37,950 nucleotides of DNA. Origin: Pseudomonas sp. NFIX28 (lineage in GTDB: Bacteria > Pseudomonadota > Gammaproteobacteria > Pseudomonadales > Pseudomonadaceae). Each line of letters begins with the position of its first letter. The stretch's first letter is position 1. The stretch lies in assembly GCF_900107395.1 (NCBI RefSeq), contig NZ_FNPW01000001.1, positions 112,124-150,073 of the forward strand, in the 5' to 3' direction. Both the position numbers and the translations under genes were made by a program. The notes under the pieces are model-generated. The model saw nothing but the letters and a program-made list of their open reading frames with translations, was not told the DNA's origin and did not search any database. This document shows positions 22,697 to 30,918 of this stretch, piece after piece.

Positions 22697-24709
22697 ATGC
22701 ACAGCACGCTGATCAGGGTGGGCAACAATCGCCTGCACAAACGCGATGGCAGCCGGGTTGCCTTCGATGCGGACAAGATCCGCCAGGCGTTGATCGCCGC
22801 CGGCAAGGCCAGCGGCGAGTACGGCGCCGTCGAGGCCGAGGGCTTGCTCAAGGCGGTGCTGGCTCACCTTGAAGGGCATGCGCAGCTGCACGTCGAGCAG
22901 ATCCAGGACCGGGTCGAGCGGGTGCTGATGGACGCCGGGTTCTTCTTGGCCATGCGTGCCTACATCGTCTATCGCGAACAGCACGGGCGCCTGCGCCGCG
23001 ACCGCAAGACCCTGGTCGAAGTGGCGGCCTCGATGAACGAATACCTCGACCGCGAGGACTGGCGGGTGCAGGCCAACGCCAACCAGGGGTATTCCCTGGG
23101 CGGACTGGTGCTCAACGTGTCCGGCAAGGTCACCGCCAACTACTGGCTGGACGAGGTCTACAGCCAAGATATCGGCCGCGCCCACCGCGAGGCCGACCTG
23201 CATATCCACGACCTCGACATGCTTGCCGGCTACTGCGCCGGCTGGTCGTTGCGCACGCTGTTGCACGAAGGCCTCAATGGCGTGCCGGGGCGGGTCGAGG
23301 CCGGGCCGCCCAAGCACCTGAGCAGCGCCCTGGGGCAGATGGTGAATTTCCTCGGCACCCTGCAGAACGAATGGGCCGGGGCCCAGGCCTTCAGTTCGTT
23401 CGACACCTACCTGGCGCCCTATGTGCGCAAGGACCGCCTGAGCTACCCGCAGGTGCGCCAGGCGATCCAGGAGTTCATCTACAACCTCAACGTGCCGTCG
23501 CGCTGGGGCACCCAGACCCCCTTTACCAACCTGACCTTCGACTGGGTCTGCCCGGAGGATCTGCGCGAGCAGGTCCCGGTGATCGGCGGCGAGGAAATGC
23601 CTTTCGCCTACGGTGAACTGCAAGCCGAAATGGACCTGCTCAACCGCGCCTATATCGAAGTGATGCAGGCCGGCGACGCCAAGGGCCGGGTGTTCACTTT
23701 TCCGATCCCGACCTACAACATCACCCATGATTTCCCCTGGGACAGCGAGAACGCCGACCGCCTGTTCGAGATGACCGCCCGCTACGGGCTGCCGTATTTC
23801 CAGAACTTCCTCAATTCGGACATGCAACCCAACCAGGTGCGCTCCATGTGCTGCCGCCTGCAACTGGACGTGCGCGAGCTGCTCAAGCGCGGCGGCGGCC
23901 TGTTCGGCTCGGCGGAGCAGACCGGTTCCCTGGGGGTGGTGACGATCAACTGCGCGCGCCTGGGCTATTTGTTCAAGGGCAATACCAGCGGCCTGCTGCA
24001 GCGCCTGGACGCGCTGATGGAACTGGCGATGGAGAGCCTGGAGGTCAAGCGCAAGGTGATCCAGCACCATATGGACGCCGGCCTGTACCCCTACACCCAG
24101 CGTTACCTGGGCACGCTGCGCAATCACTTCTCGACCATCGGTCTCAATGGCCTGCACGAAATGCTGCGCAATTTCAGTGGCGACGAGCAGGGCATGCACA
24201 CCGAGCAGGGGCGCCAGTTCGCCCTCCGCCTACTGGACCATGTGCGCGCCACCCTGGTGCGCTTCCAGGAAGACACCGGCCATCTGTACAACCTCGAGGC
24301 GACCCCGGCCGAAGGCACCACCTACCGCTTCGCCAGGGAAGACCTCAAGCGCTACCCCGGCATTCTCCAGGCCGGCAGCCGCGAGGCGCCGTACTACACC
24401 AACTCTTCGCAGCTGCCGGTGGGCTACACCGACGATCCGTTCGAGGCCCTGGAGCTGCAGGACGAACTGCAGTGCAAATACACCGGCGGCACCGTGCTGC
24501 ACCTGTACATGGCCGAGCGGATTTCCTCGACCGCGGCCTGCAAGCAACTGGTGCGCAAGGCCCTGGGGCGTTTCCACCTGCCGTACCTGACGGTGACGCC
24601 GACCTTTTCCATCTGCCCGGTGCACGGCTACCTCGACGGCGAACACGAGTTCTGCCCCAAGTGCGACGAAGCCCTGCTGCAGGCCCAGCCTTCGGGCACC
24701 GTGCACTGA
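22697..24709 (+). CDS. nrdD: Anaerobic ribonucleoside-triphosphate reductase NrdD lacking the glycyl-radical loop
   Basis: 670 residues, class III ribonucleotide reductase large chain, which makes dNTPs without O2. An ATP-cone covers about 1-95. The barrel carries LHIHDLDMLAGYC (Cys180), the SMCCRL motif (Cys385/386, probable thiyl site) and GVVTINCARLGYL. The C-terminal zinc site is Cys640-x2-His643 and Cys653-x2-Cys656. The protein then ends after 14 residues, whereas single-chain NrdD continues into the RVxGY glycyl-radical loop. That loop is encoded 32 bp downstream in another frame (24742-24906). Start: ATG 22697, 6 nt after CTGGAGG. Control is by an ANR box and probable NrdR boxes. Confidence 0.93.
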   Translation: MHSTLIRVGNNRLHKRDGSRVAFDADKIRQALIAAGKASGEYGAVEAEGLLKAVLAHLEGHAQLHVEQIQDRVERVLMDAGFFLAMRAYIVYREQHGRLRRDRKTLVEVAASMNEYLDREDWRVQANANQGYSLGGLVLNVSGKVTANYWLDEVYSQDIGRAHREADLHIHDLDMLAGYCAGWSLRTLLHEGLNGVPGRVEAGPPKHLSSALGQMVNFLGTLQNEWAGAQAFSSFDTYLAPYVRKDRLSYPQVRQAIQEFIYNLNVPSRWGTQTPFTNLTFDWVCPEDLREQVPVIGGEEMPFAYGELQAEMDLLNRAYIEVMQAGDAKGRVFTFPIPTYNITHDFPWDSENADRLFEMTARYGLPYFQNFLNSDMQPNQVRSMCCRLQLDVRELLKRGGGLFGSAEQTGSLGVVTINCARLGYLFKGNTSGLLQRLDALMELAMESLEVKRKVIQHHMDAGLYPYTQRYLGTLRNHFSTIGLNGLHEMLRNFSGDEQGMHTEQGRQFALRLLDHVRATLVRFQEDTGHLYNLEATPAEGTTYRFAREDLKRYPGILQAGSREAPYYTNSSQLPVGYTDDPFEALELQDELQCKYTGGTVLHLYMAERISSTAACKQLVRKALGRFHLPYLTVTPTFSICPVHGYLDGEHEFCPKCDEALLQAQPSGTVH

Positions 24710-24741
24710 TCCGCCTTTTCCCAACCGCAAGGAGTTCGACC

Positions 24742-24906
24742 ATGAATGCACAGCACACACCGCCCCTGGCGCAACGCCAACGCTGCGAAGTCTGGACCCG
24801 GGTGATGGGCTATCACCGCCCGGTCTCGGCGTTCAACCCGGGCAAGCAGTCCGAGCACCGCGAGCGCGTGCATTTCACCGAGCAGGCGACGGCAGGGCGC
24901 CAATGA
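24742..24906 (+). CDS. Free-standing glycyl-radical peptide completing NrdD
   Basis: 54 residues. The core RVMGYHRPVSAFNPGKQ is the glycyl-radical loop of class III reductases, with Gly23 as the presumed radical site, and is followed by the usual charged end SEHRERVHF. Cys15 precedes it. The gene has its own ribosome site (AAGGAG, 8 nt before ATG 24742), a frame different from nrdD, and a stop overlapping the nrdG start (ATGA), so it is an expressed cistron and not a simple read-through remnant. It must presumably dock in the NrdD barrel and be activated by NrdG. A comparable separate glycyl-radical domain is YfiD/GrcA for pyruvate formate-lyase, but there the partner has its own glycine. Confidence 0.85.
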   Translation: MNAQHTPPLAQRQRCEVWTRVMGYHRPVSAFNPGKQSEHRERVHFTEQATAGRQ

Positions 24907-25598
24907 GCCGAAAGATGCGGGTTGGGGGCATGGTGCCCCTGACCACTCTCGACTACCCGGGCCTGCTGGCCTGCGTGCTGTTCTGCCAGGGCTGCGCCTG
25001 GCGATGCCGCTATTGCCACAACCCGCAACTGATCCCGCCGCGGGGCAGCGAGGAGCTGGACTGGTGCCGAGTCCTGAGTTTCCTGCAACGCCGCCAGGAC
25101 CTGCTGGACGCAGTGGTGTTCAGTGGCGGCGAGCCGACCCTGCAGGACGGTTTGCCGGCGGCGATGGATGAGGTGCGGGCCATGGGTTTTCGCATCGGCC
25201 TGCACAGCGCCGGCATCAAGCCGGCGGCCTTTGCCCGGGCGCTGGCCGGCGCCGACTGGGTTGGCTTCGACGTCAAGGCCCTGGCCGAAGACGGCCCGAT
25301 GATCACTGGCGTCCCGGGCAGCGGCAAGGCCAACTGGCGCAGCCTGGAGCTGCTGCTAGCCAGCGGCGTCGACTACGAATGCCGCACCACCGTGCACTGG
25401 CACCTGCTGCAGCCGGCCCGCCTGCTGCTCCTCGGCCAGCGCCTGCAAGCCCTGGGGGTCAAGCGTTTCGCGGTGCAGATGGTGCGTACCGCGCGCATGC
25501 TCGACCCGCAACTGACGACTGCGCCGCAACAGGTGCTGGTGCCCGACCTGTGGCAACACCTGCGCGAGATGTTCCCGGTGTTCGTGCTGCGCGGCTAA
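24903..25598 (+). CDS. nrdG: NrdD-activating radical SAM enzyme NrdG
   Basis: 231 residues. It cleaves SAM to generate the glycyl radical on the reductase. The N-terminal MVPLTTLDYPG is typical of the longer NrdG branch, followed by Cys31-x3-Cys35-x2-Cys38 (CAWRCRYCHNP) for the [4Fe-4S] cluster and FSGGEPTLQDGLP for SAM binding. E. coli NrdG is shorter (about 154 residues); this version has a full-length partial barrel. Its ATG overlaps the stop of the small glycyl-radical gene by 4 nt, so the target peptide and its activase are translationally coupled. It converges on soxR across a 54-bp gap. Confidence 0.93.
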   Translation: MSRKMRVGGMVPLTTLDYPGLLACVLFCQGCAWRCRYCHNPQLIPPRGSEELDWCRVLSFLQRRQDLLDAVVFSGGEPTLQDGLPAAMDEVRAMGFRIGLHSAGIKPAAFARALAGADWVGFDVKALAEDGPMITGVPGSGKANWRSLELLLASGVDYECRTTVHWHLLQPARLLLLGQRLQALGVKRFAVQMVRTARMLDPQLTTAPQQVLVPDLWQHLREMFPVFVLRG

Positions 25599-25618
25599 GG
25601 CGCTGGCGCGGATCGAAC

Positions 25619-25645
25619 GGTCGCCGCCGGGGAGGGCAGGCGACC
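25619..25645. terminator. Hairpin between convergent nrdG and soxR
   Basis: GGTCGCC (25619-25625) pairs with GGCGACC (25639-25645) around a 13-nt loop. It sits in the gap between converging genes and has no U tract. A bidirectional end signal is possible but unproven. Confidence 0.4.
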
Positions 25646-25652
25646 CCCTCGA

Positions 25653-26138
25653 TCAATCGGCCTGCGGCTCGCCGGGGATCGTGATTTTCTGGTCCCCCAG
25701 CCAGCGCCGGGCGCCGCAGCCGTTGCGCGAATAAATGTCTTCGGGGTTGTTGAGCTGGCAATGCTCCAGCGACATGCAACCGCAGCCTATGCATTCCTCC
25801 AGGCTCATGTTCAGCCGCTCCAGTTCGGCGATGCGCTGCTGCACCCGGGTTTTCCAGGTGGCGGTCAGGCGCCGCCAGTCCGCGCCCGCCGGCGCCGTGT
25901 TGAGAGGCAGGCCGGTGAGTTGCTGGATGATTTCATCCAGCGAGAAACCGATGCGCTGGGCGAACACGATGTAGGCGATCCGTCTGAGGACCGAGCGCGG
26001 GTAGCGCCGGTGGCCGCTGCCCGCGCGGACCGCATGGAGCAGCCCGCGGGACTCGTAGAAACGCAGCGCCGAGGCCATGACGCCACTGCGCCGGGCGACT
26101 TCGGTGATGGTCAGGAGCGGCTCGTTGGGGTTTTTCAT
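25653..26138 (-). CDS. soxR: Redox-sensing MerR-family regulator SoxR
   Basis: 161 residues. The MerR helix-turn-helix is at the N-terminus (LTITEVARRSGVMASALRFYESRGLL), then a dimer coiled coil (about 85-112) and the [2Fe-2S] ligands Cys116, Cys119, Cys121 and Cys127 (CIGCGCMSLEHC), spaced as in E. coli SoxR. Oxidation of the cluster by redox-cycling compounds, in pseudomonads often phenazines, switches SoxR to an activator. The divergent adaptor gene has a SoxR box with a 19-bp promoter spacer at 26156-26186. The soxR ATG at 26138 follows GGAGGGCCC. Confidence 0.96.
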   Translation of the reverse strand: MKNPNEPLLTITEVARRSGVMASALRFYESRGLLHAVRAGSGHRRYPRSVLRRIAYIVFAQRIGFSLDEIIQQLTGLPLNTAPAGADWRRLTATWKTRVQQRIAELERLNMSLEECIGCGCMSLEHCQLNNPEDIYSRNGCGARRWLGDQKITIPGEPQAD

Positions 26139-26155
26139 GGGCCCTCCGAAGGGGC

Positions 26156-26186
26156 TTTACTTAAAGTTGGCTTTAACTTTTATATT
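26156..26186 (+). promoter_or_regulatory. SoxR box in a 19-bp-spacer promoter for the efflux genes
   Basis: TTTACT (-35), 19 bp, then TATATT (-10). The dyad TTAAAG-TTGG-CTTTAA (26161-26176) lies over the -35 end of the spacer. Aligned base by base, this has the layout of E. coli soxS (TTTACC, 19 bp, TATACT). The long spacer is the hallmark of MerR-type activation by DNA untwisting. It predicts that oxidised SoxR turns on the adaptor-pump pair. Confidence 0.75.
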
Positions 26187-26234
26187 CCGCCTGCCTATAA
26201 ATCAATATCTCTGATGCAGCGGGAGTCCACGTTC

Positions 26235-27431
26235 ATGAATCGAATTCGCCGGGTGCTCGGTCGAGGCTGTTCTTCCATCCGCCAACTGGCAGGGCTGTGC
26301 CTGCTGTTGGCGATCGGCGGCTGTAACGAAAAGGCCCAGCCGGTCGCCACCACGGCGCCGGTGGTCGAGGTGATGACCGTGAGTGTGCAGGCGGTGCGAG
26401 AGTGGGACCTGTTCAATGGCCGCATCAGTGCGATCGATGCCGTCGACCTGCGGCCGCGAGTCAGCGGTTATGTCGACCGCGTGGCATTTCGCGAGGGCGA
26501 CGAGGTGGAAAAGGGCCAGACACTGTTCGTCATCGATCCGCGTCCTTACCGCGAGGCGCTGGCCAGTGCCCAGGCCCGGCTGGCGCGCGCCCGGGCCGCG
26601 GTGCGCCTGGCCAGCGAGCAGGACCGTCGCGGCCAGGCGCTGGTCAGGCAGTCGGCGCTGTCGCGTGAGGAGGGCGATATTCGCAGCGCCACCCTGGCCC
26701 AGGGCGTGGCGGATGTGAACGCGGCCGTCGCCGAGGTGGCCACGGCCCAGCTCAACCTTGATTTCACCCAGGTCCGCGCGCCGTTTTCCGGGCGTGTCGG
26801 GCGGGCCATGCTGACCCTCGGCAACCTCGCCCAGGCCGACCAGAGCGTGTTGACCAGCATCGTTTCCCAGGACCCGATGTATGTCTATTTCGACGCCGAC
26901 GAGCAGAGCCTGCTGCGCTACACCGAGCTGCTGGGCAAGGGCCAGCGGCCGGGCGTGAGCAATACCGTGCGGGTCGGCCTGGCCAACGATGTGGGGACCT
27001 TTCCCCTGACTGGCACCGTGGACTTTCTGGATAACCAGGTCGACCCGGCCACCGGCACCATCCGCGTGCGTGCGGTGCTGCCCAACCCCGAGCGGCGGCT
27101 GACCGCGGGCCTGTTTGCCCGGGTGCGGCTTGAGGGCGCCAGCGAGACCCGCGCCGTGCTGATCGACGACCGTGCGGTGCAAACCGACCAGGACCGCAAA
27201 TACGTCTACGTCATCGGCCCGGACAACCAGGCCCTGCGCAAGGACGTCAGCCTGGGCCGCCAGTTGGACGGCCTGCGGATCATCAATGCCGGGCTGGCGG
27301 CCGGCGACCGGGTGGTGCTCAACGGCGCGCAGAAAATCTTCTTCTCGGGCATGCCGGTGCAGCCCCGGGAAATCGCCGCGCCGACGCAGCAGGCAGCCGC
27401 CGCTGCGCCCCAGCTGCCGTTGGCGAAATAA
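26235..27431 (+). CDS. RND efflux periplasmic adaptor (membrane fusion protein), lipoprotein
   Basis: 398 residues. A signal peptide ends in a lipobox (LAIGGC, Cys at about 34), so the protein should be lipidated and anchored to the inner membrane facing the periplasm. Then come a first beta strand (VEVMTVSVQAV), the lipoyl half-motif RPRVSGYVDRVAFREGDEVEKGQTLFVID (split here by its function into barrel and hairpin), a coiled-coil hairpin (about 105-165), the second lipoyl half (VRAPFSGRVGR), beta-barrel and membrane-proximal domains. It resembles MexE/MexP/AcrA adaptors. Start: ATG 26235 after GGGAG; ATG 26214 lacks a ribosome site. The pump follows by 12 bp. Confidence 0.9.
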   Translation: MNRIRRVLGRGCSSIRQLAGLCLLLAIGGCNEKAQPVATTAPVVEVMTVSVQAVREWDLFNGRISAIDAVDLRPRVSGYVDRVAFREGDEVEKGQTLFVIDPRPYREALASAQARLARARAAVRLASEQDRRGQALVRQSALSREEGDIRSATLAQGVADVNAAVAEVATAQLNLDFTQVRAPFSGRVGRAMLTLGNLAQADQSVLTSIVSQDPMYVYFDADEQSLLRYTELLGKGQRPGVSNTVRVGLANDVGTFPLTGTVDFLDNQVDPATGTIRVRAVLPNPERRLTAGLFARVRLEGASETRAVLIDDRAVQTDQDRKYVYVIGPDNQALRKDVSLGRQLDGLRIINAGLAAGDRVVLNGAQKIFFSGMPVQPREIAAPTQQAAAAAPQLPLAK

Positions 27432-27443
27432 GGAGGCGCGGCC

Positions 27444-30400
27444 ATGGATTTCTCCAAATTCTTCATCGACCGACCGATCTTCGCCATCGTGCTCTCGGTG
27501 ATTATTTTCGCCCTCGGCCTGATCGCCATCCCGGTGCTGCCGTCCGGGGAATACCCCGAGGTGGTGCCGACCAGCGTGGTGGTGCGCGCCACTTACCCGG
27601 GGGCCAACCCCAAGGAGATCGCCGAGTCGGTCGCGGTGCCCCTGGAAGAGGCGCTCAACGGCGTCGAAGGGATCATGTACATGAAGTCGGTCGCCGGCTC
27701 CGACGGCAGCCTGGCGGTGAGCATCACCTTCGTTCCCGGCATCGACCCGGACACCGCCGCGGTGCGCGTGCAAAACCGCGTGAGCCAGGCACTGTCGCGG
27801 CTGCCCGAGGAGGTGCGGCAGTACGGCGTGACCACCCAGAAGCAGTCGCCGACGCCGCTGATGTACGTCAGCCTGCTGTCGCCGGACAACAGCTACGACT
27901 CGCTGTACCTGCGCAATTACCTGACCCTGCACGTCAAGGACGAGCTGTCGCGGCTGCCCGGCATCGGCGACGTCGGGGTCTACGGTTCGGGCGACTATGC
28001 GATGCGCATCTGGATGGACCCCAACAGCCTGTCCGCCCGCGGCCTGACCGCCGCCGACGTGGTGAACGCGATCCGCGAGCAGAACGTGCAGGTCTCGGCC
28101 GGCCAGCTGGGCGCCGAGCCTTCGCCCCAGGGCGCCGACTTCCTGGTGTCGATCAGCGTGCGCGGGCGTTTGCGCAGCGAGCAGGAATTTGCCGATATCG
28201 TCCTCAAGAGCGGGGCGGACGGGCAGTTGGTGAAGCTGTCGGACGTGGCGCGGGTCGAGCTCGGCGCGGGCGACTACACGCTGCGCGCGCACCTGGACGA
28301 CCGCAACCAGGCGACGGTCGGGATCTTTCTGTCGCCGGGGGCCAATGCGTTGCAGGTCGCCGAGGCGGTCTACGGCAAGCTCGACGAGTTGTCCCGGCGT
28401 TTTCCCGAGGGCGTGGCCTACAAGGCGGTGTGGGACCCGACGGTGTTCGTCCGGGAATCGATCAGCGCGGTGCAGCACACGCTGATGGAGGCGGTGGTGC
28501 TGGTGGTCTTGGTGGTGATCCTGTTCTTGCAGACCTGGCGGGCCTCGATCATCCCGCTGATCGCGGTGCCGGTGTCGGTGATCGGCACCTTCGCCTGGCT
28601 GTACCTGCTGGGGTATTCGATCAACACCCTGACCCTGTTCGGCCTGGTGCTGGCGATCGGCATCGTGGTCGACGACGCGATCGTGGTGGTGGAAAACGTC
28701 GAGCGCTTCATCGCGAAGGGCTACGACCCGCGGGAGGCCGCGCACCGGGCGATGAAGGAGGTGTCCGGGCCGATCATCGCCATCGCCCTGGTGCTGTGCG
28801 CGGTGTTCATTCCCATGACCTTCCTGTCGGGCGTCACCGGCCAGTTCTACAAGCAGTTCGCGGTGACCATCGCGATTTCCACGGTGATCTCGGCGATCAA
28901 CTCCCTGACCCTGTCGCCGGCCCTGGCGGCCAAGCTGTTCCGGCCCCACGGCGCGCCGCAGGACTGGCTGGAGCGCGGCATCCAGAAGGTGTTCGGGGGC
29001 TTTTTCCGCGCCTTCAATCGGATGTTCAAACGCCGCTCCGACGGTTATCACGGCCTGGTCGCGCATTCTCTGGGGCGGCGTGGCTCGGTGTTTCTGGTCT
29101 ACGCCTTGCTGCTGGTCGGTACGGCCTGGATGTTCAACCTAGTGCCGGGCGGCTTTATCCCGACCCAGGACAAGCTCTATCTGTTCGCCGGCGCCAAATT
29201 GCCGGAAGGCGCGTCGCTGGCCCGCACCGATGCGGTGACCCGCGAGCTGATCGAGATGGCGCGCTCGGTGGAGGGCGTGGAAACGGTGCCGGCCTTCAGC
29301 GGCCTGAATGCCTTGCAGGCGGTCAACACGCCGAACGTCATGGCCGCCTACGTGATCCTCAAGCCGTTCGACCAGCGCCAGCGCGGCGCGCAGGAAATCA
29401 ACGCCGAGCTCAACGCCAAGCTGGCGCAGGTCCATGAGGGCTTTGCCTATGCGCTGTTGCCGCCGCCGATCCAGGGGCTGGGCAACGGTTCGGGTTATTC
29501 GCTGTACCTGGAGGACCGCGCCGGGCTGGGCTACGGCGCCTTGCAGAATGCCTTGAGCGCCTTCCAGAACGCGGTGGCGCAGACCCCGGGCATGAGCTAT
29601 CCGGTCAGTTCCTACCAGGCCAATATCCCGCAGCTGGAGGTGCAGGTGGACCGGGTCAAGGTCAAGGCGCAAGGGGTGTCGTTGAGCGATGTGTTCAACA
29701 CCTTGCAGACCTACCTGGGCTCGGTCTACGTCAATGACTTCAACCTGTTCGGCCGGGTCTACCGGGTCATGGCCCAGGCCGACAGTTCCTACCGGCAGAC
29801 CGCCGAGGACATCGCCAATCTGCGGGTGCGCAACGGTCGGGGCGAGATGGTGCCGCTCGGCGCGATGATCAGCGTGACGCCAAGCTACGGCCCCGACCCG
29901 GTGGTGCGCTACAACGGCTACCCGGCCGCCGACCTGATCGGCGACTCCGATCCCAAGCAGCTGTCGTCGGGCCAGGTGATCGCCAAGCTTGAAGAAATCG
30001 CCGCCCGGGTATTGCCCCGCGGCATCACCCTGGAATGGACCGACCTGAGCTACCAGCAGGTCACCCAAAGCCATGCCGCGGCGGTGGTCTTTCCGCTGGC
30101 GGTGATGCTGGTGTTCCTGGTCCTGGCGGCCCTGTACGAGAGCTGGACGCTGCCCCTGGCGGTGATCCTGATCGTGCCGGTGTGCATGCTCGCGGCCTTG
30201 TCGGGAGTGTGGCTCAGCGGCGGCGACAACAACGTCTTCGTCCAGGTGGGGCTGGTGGTGCTGATGGGGCTGGCCTGCAAGAACGCGATCCTGATCGTCG
30301 AGTTCGCCCGAGAGCTGGAGCTCCAGGGCCAGGGCATCGTCGAGGCGGCGCTGGAGGCTTGCCGCTTGCGCCTGCGGCCGATCGTCATGACCTCGGTGGC

Positions 30401-30587
30401 GTTTGTCGCAGGTTCCGTGCCGCTGCTGATCGGCAGCGGCGCCGGCAGCGAGATTCGCCGCGCCACGGGCGTGGCGGTGTTCTCCGGGATGCTCGGGGTG
30501 ACGCTGTTCGGGCTGTTCCTGACCCCGGTGTTTTACGTGGCCTTGCGCAAGCTGGCGGTGCGCTTCGAGCCGGCGGCCACGGTGTAG
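27444..30587 (+). CDS. RND efflux pump inner-membrane protein, HAE1 family (MexF/MexQ-like)
   Basis: 1047 residues with the HAE1 layout: TM1, large porter loop, TM2-6, central loop, TM7, second porter loop, TM8-12. The N-terminus FFIDRPIFAIVLS, the proton-relay Asp pair in LAIGIVVDDAIVVVENVER (TM4), and the Lys in MGLACKNAILIVEFA (TM10) are intact, so the pump should be active. The usual FIPTQDKLYLF segment follows TM7. Sequence feel is nearest to MexF/MexQ; the exact orthologue cannot be fixed by eye. SoxR control suggests export of redox-active or oxidative compounds. No outer-membrane channel gene follows, so it must borrow one. Confidence 0.93.
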   Translation: MDFSKFFIDRPIFAIVLSVIIFALGLIAIPVLPSGEYPEVVPTSVVVRATYPGANPKEIAESVAVPLEEALNGVEGIMYMKSVAGSDGSLAVSITFVPGIDPDTAAVRVQNRVSQALSRLPEEVRQYGVTTQKQSPTPLMYVSLLSPDNSYDSLYLRNYLTLHVKDELSRLPGIGDVGVYGSGDYAMRIWMDPNSLSARGLTAADVVNAIREQNVQVSAGQLGAEPSPQGADFLVSISVRGRLRSEQEFADIVLKSGADGQLVKLSDVARVELGAGDYTLRAHLDDRNQATVGIFLSPGANALQVAEAVYGKLDELSRRFPEGVAYKAVWDPTVFVRESISAVQHTLMEAVVLVVLVVILFLQTWRASIIPLIAVPVSVIGTFAWLYLLGYSINTLTLFGLVLAIGIVVDDAIVVVENVERFIAKGYDPREAAHRAMKEVSGPIIAIALVLCAVFIPMTFLSGVTGQFYKQFAVTIAISTVISAINSLTLSPALAAKLFRPHGAPQDWLERGIQKVFGGFFRAFNRMFKRRSDGYHGLVAHSLGRRGSVFLVYALLLVGTAWMFNLVPGGFIPTQDKLYLFAGAKLPEGASLARTDAVTRELIEMARSVEGVETVPAFSGLNALQAVNTPNVMAAYVILKPFDQRQRGAQEINAELNAKLAQVHEGFAYALLPPPIQGLGNGSGYSLYLEDRAGLGYGALQNALSAFQNAVAQTPGMSYPVSSYQANIPQLEVQVDRVKVKAQGVSLSDVFNTLQTYLGSVYVNDFNLFGRVYRVMAQADSSYRQTAEDIANLRVRNGRGEMVPLGAMISVTPSYGPDPVVRYNGYPAADLIGDSDPKQLSSGQVIAKLEEIAARVLPRGITLEWTDLSYQQVTQSHAAAVVFPLAVMLVFLVLAALYESWTLPLAVILIVPVCMLAALSGVWLSGGDNNVFVQVGLVVLMGLACKNAILIVEFARELELQGQGIVEAALEACRLRLRPIVMTSVAFVAGSVPLLIGSGAGSEIRRATGVAVFSGMLGVTLFGLFLTPVFYVALRKLAVRFEPAATV

Positions 30588-30606
30588 CCGGCGGGCGCCG
30601 AGGGTT

Positions 30607-30622
30607 CTTGACCCTGGTCAAG
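30607..30622. promoter_or_regulatory. Perfect palindrome upstream of the DUF3079 gene
   Basis: CTTGACCCTGGTCAAG is a perfect dyad lying 20 bp after the pump stop and 61 bp before the small gene. It can be read as TTGAC-N4-GTCAA, a two-mismatch ANR/DNR-like box. A class II -10 would fall at about 30644-30649 (TAGCGT). Other regulators are equally possible. Confidence 0.3.
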
Positions 30623-30683
30623 GGCGGTTCGCCGCAGGCGTTGTAGCGTGCAAGCCACTCTCATCGACGCCTCGGGGAACGCC

Positions 30684-30899
30684 ATGGCCAAGCCCTTTCC
30701 CATCAGCCCCAAGCACCCCGAACGCATCTGCTGGGGCTGCGACCGCTACTGCGCGGCCGACGCCCTGGCCTGCGGTAATGGCGCGGACCGCACCATGCAC
30801 CCCGCCGAGATGCTTGGCGACGACTGGTACCTGCACGGCGACTGGGGCATCGAGCCGCCTATCGCGTCGGACAAGGCGCTGGACGAGGAGCGGTCCTGA
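30684..30899 (+). CDS. DUF3079 family small cysteine protein
   Basis: 71 residues matching the DUF3079 pattern HPERICWGCDRYCAADALAC, then GNGADRTMHPAE and GDDWY. Cysteines at 16, 19, 23 and 30 (C-x2-C-x3-C-x6-C) could bind a metal or an Fe-S cluster. No signal peptide or membrane segment is present. The function is unknown. Start: ATG 30684 after GGGGAA; a GTG at 30648 would add 12 residues outside the conserved part. It follows the efflux pump by 96 bp and may share its transcript. Confidence 0.8.
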   Translation: MAKPFPISPKHPERICWGCDRYCAADALACGNGADRTMHPAEMLGDDWYLHGDWGIEPPIASDKALDEERS

Positions 30900-30918
30900 G
30901 CCGGGAAGGCCGGCGCGC

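Noticed and set aside
24742..24906. The small ORF as simply the frameshifted 3' end of nrdD
   Set aside because: It has its own ribosome site and ATG, a 32-bp gap with a proper stop before it, and start-stop coupling to nrdG; a raw sequencing slip would not create these. Resequencing would still be the final proof.
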